Assembly (NCBI GenBank): GCA_947455015.1
Contig: CANGMY010000104.1
Span: forward strand, 1-5,918
Source: Microthrixaceae bacterium
Lineage (GTDB): Bacteria; Actinomycetota; Acidimicrobiia; Acidimicrobiales; Acidimicrobilacustridaceae
DNA length: 5,918 nucleotides
Reading direction: 5' to 3'
Shown here: positions 5,306 through 5,918 of the stretch, in pieces
Layout of the letters: the number at the start of each line of letters is the position of its first letter
Numbering within the stretch: position 1 is the stretch's first letter
Program-made: the position numbers and the translations under genes
The notes under the pieces: generated by a model
Told to the model about the DNA's origin: nothing
Databases searched by the model: none
Seen by the model: the letters and a program-made list of their open reading frames with translations, nothing else

Positions 5306-5918
5306 TGGTCGTTGTCGTAAAGATCGGTACCTCATCGCTCACCGATACCGAAGGCATCATCCGGCGAGATGCGATCGTCAAGCTTTGCCAAGAAGTTGCG
5401 GCAGCTTGCGCGTCTGGCCATCAGGTCGTCATTGTGACCTCAGGTGCAATTGGCGCAGGGCTACCGGCGCTTGGGCTTGGGGGCGATAAGCGCCCTCGAG
5501 ATGCTCAAACGTTGCAAGCAGTTTCCGCTGTCGGTCAGTCGCGTCTGATGGGCGTGTATTCCGAAGAACTCGATCGACATTCGCTCGTTGGTGGCCAGGT
5601 GCTCCTTGCTCCGCTCGATTTCGTCGATCGTCGTCAGTATCTGCAGGCCCGAGGCACACTCACGCGACTGCTTGAACTCGGTGTCATTCCCATTGTGAAT
5701 GAAAACGATGCAGTTGCCGACGACGAAATTCGTTTCGGTGACAACGACCGTCTTGCTGCGTTGGTGTCGCACCTTGTCGATGCAGAACTGTTGGTGTTGC
5801 TCACCGACACCTCAGGTTTGCTTTCGGCCGACCCCCGCGTCGATCCCAACGCGTCGCTCATCGAAGAGATTGTTGAATTCGATCAGCAACTCGACGACAT
5901 TGCAGGCGGACCCGGAAC
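5305..5918 (+). CDS. proB: Glutamate 5-kinase, N-terminal 204 residues (cut by window end)
   Basis: Catalyses ATP-dependent phosphorylation of L-glutamate to gamma-glutamyl phosphate, the first step of proline synthesis in the cytoplasm. It belongs to the amino acid kinase fold. Visible motifs are the phosphate-binding KIGTSSL (6-12), VTSGAIGAG (44-52), the substrate-binding VNENDAV (131-137), FGDND (144-148) and the nucleotide-binding LLTDTSGLLSADPR (165-178). The reading frame is open to the last base; the remaining part of the kinase domain and any PUA domain lie outside. The ATG at 5305 shares its A with the obg stop (TGATG), and AGGAGG at 5295-5300, inside the last obg codons, is the ribosome binding site with a short 4-base spacing. 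This implies translational coupling to obg. proA would be expected downstream but cannot be seen. Confidence 0.96.
   Translation, partial: MVVVVKIGTSSLTDTEGIIRRDAIVKLCQEVAAACASGHQVVIVTSGAIGAGLPALGLGGDKRPRDAQTLQAVSAVGQSRLMGVYSEELDRHSLVGGQVLLAPLDFVDRRQYLQARGTLTRLLELGVIPIVNENDAVADDEIRFGDNDRLAALVSHLVDAELLVLLTDTSGLLSADPRVDPNASLIEEIVEFDQQLDDIAGGPG

Noticed and set aside
1..5918. Search for tRNA/rRNA genes, insertion sequences, prophage or defence genes
   Set aside because: Intergenic gaps are all under 100 bases and are accounted for by promoters and the terminator; no transposase, terminal repeats or cloverleaf-like sequence was seen.

Overview
The window is a stretch of actinobacterial housekeeping chromosome. 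The gene order is Rne/Rng-family ribonuclease, ribosomal protein L21 (rplU), L27 (rpmA), Obg GTPase, then glutamate 5-kinase (proB, cut by the window edge). This rne-rplU-rpmA-obg-proB order is familiar from Actinobacteria such as Streptomyces. GC content is moderate to high (roughly 58-60% by eye), codons prefer G/C at the third position, and two genes appear to start leaderless from TANNNT boxes. These traits, with the moderate GC, suggest an actinobacterium, possibly of the Acidimicrobiia. That placement is inference; no rRNA or other taxonomic marker is present.

Layout. Positions 1-23 may hold the last codons of an upstream gene. Positions 39-2084 encode the ribonuclease, which has a long disordered Arg/Gly/Gln-rich N-terminal extension before an S1/RNase E catalytic core. 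A 69-bp gap carries an inverted repeat and a promoter-like box before rplU (2154-2459), with rpmA following 3 bases later (2463-2714). A strong hairpin at 2737-2764, with T-runs on both sides, separates rpmA from a convergent minus-strand gene (about 3922-2771) for an HD-domain dGTPase-like dNTP triphosphohydrolase. A divergent spacer of about 72-90 bp holds a small dyad and a leaderless-type promoter for obg (4013-5305). proB starts at 5305, overlapping the obg stop by one base, and runs off the end.

How the genes work together. RNase E/G processes and degrades rRNA and mRNA. L21 and L27 are large-subunit proteins, and Obg is a GTPase that acts in late 50S assembly and stress signalling. The left part and obg therefore form a ribosome/RNA cluster. 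The dNTP hydrolase (nucleotide pools) and proB (first step of proline synthesis) are metabolic passengers. The oddest structural point is that the dNTP hydrolase sits in opposite orientation between rpmA and obg, which are usually adjacent. It brings a bidirectional terminator on one side and a separate obg promoter on the other.

I see no mobile element, CRISPR array, tRNA or rRNA gene, and nothing that looks like a new defence or biosynthetic system. The observations worth following are the split ribosomal operon, the paired leaderless starts, a non-canonical G4 motif in Obg, and the RNase E N-terminal extension.
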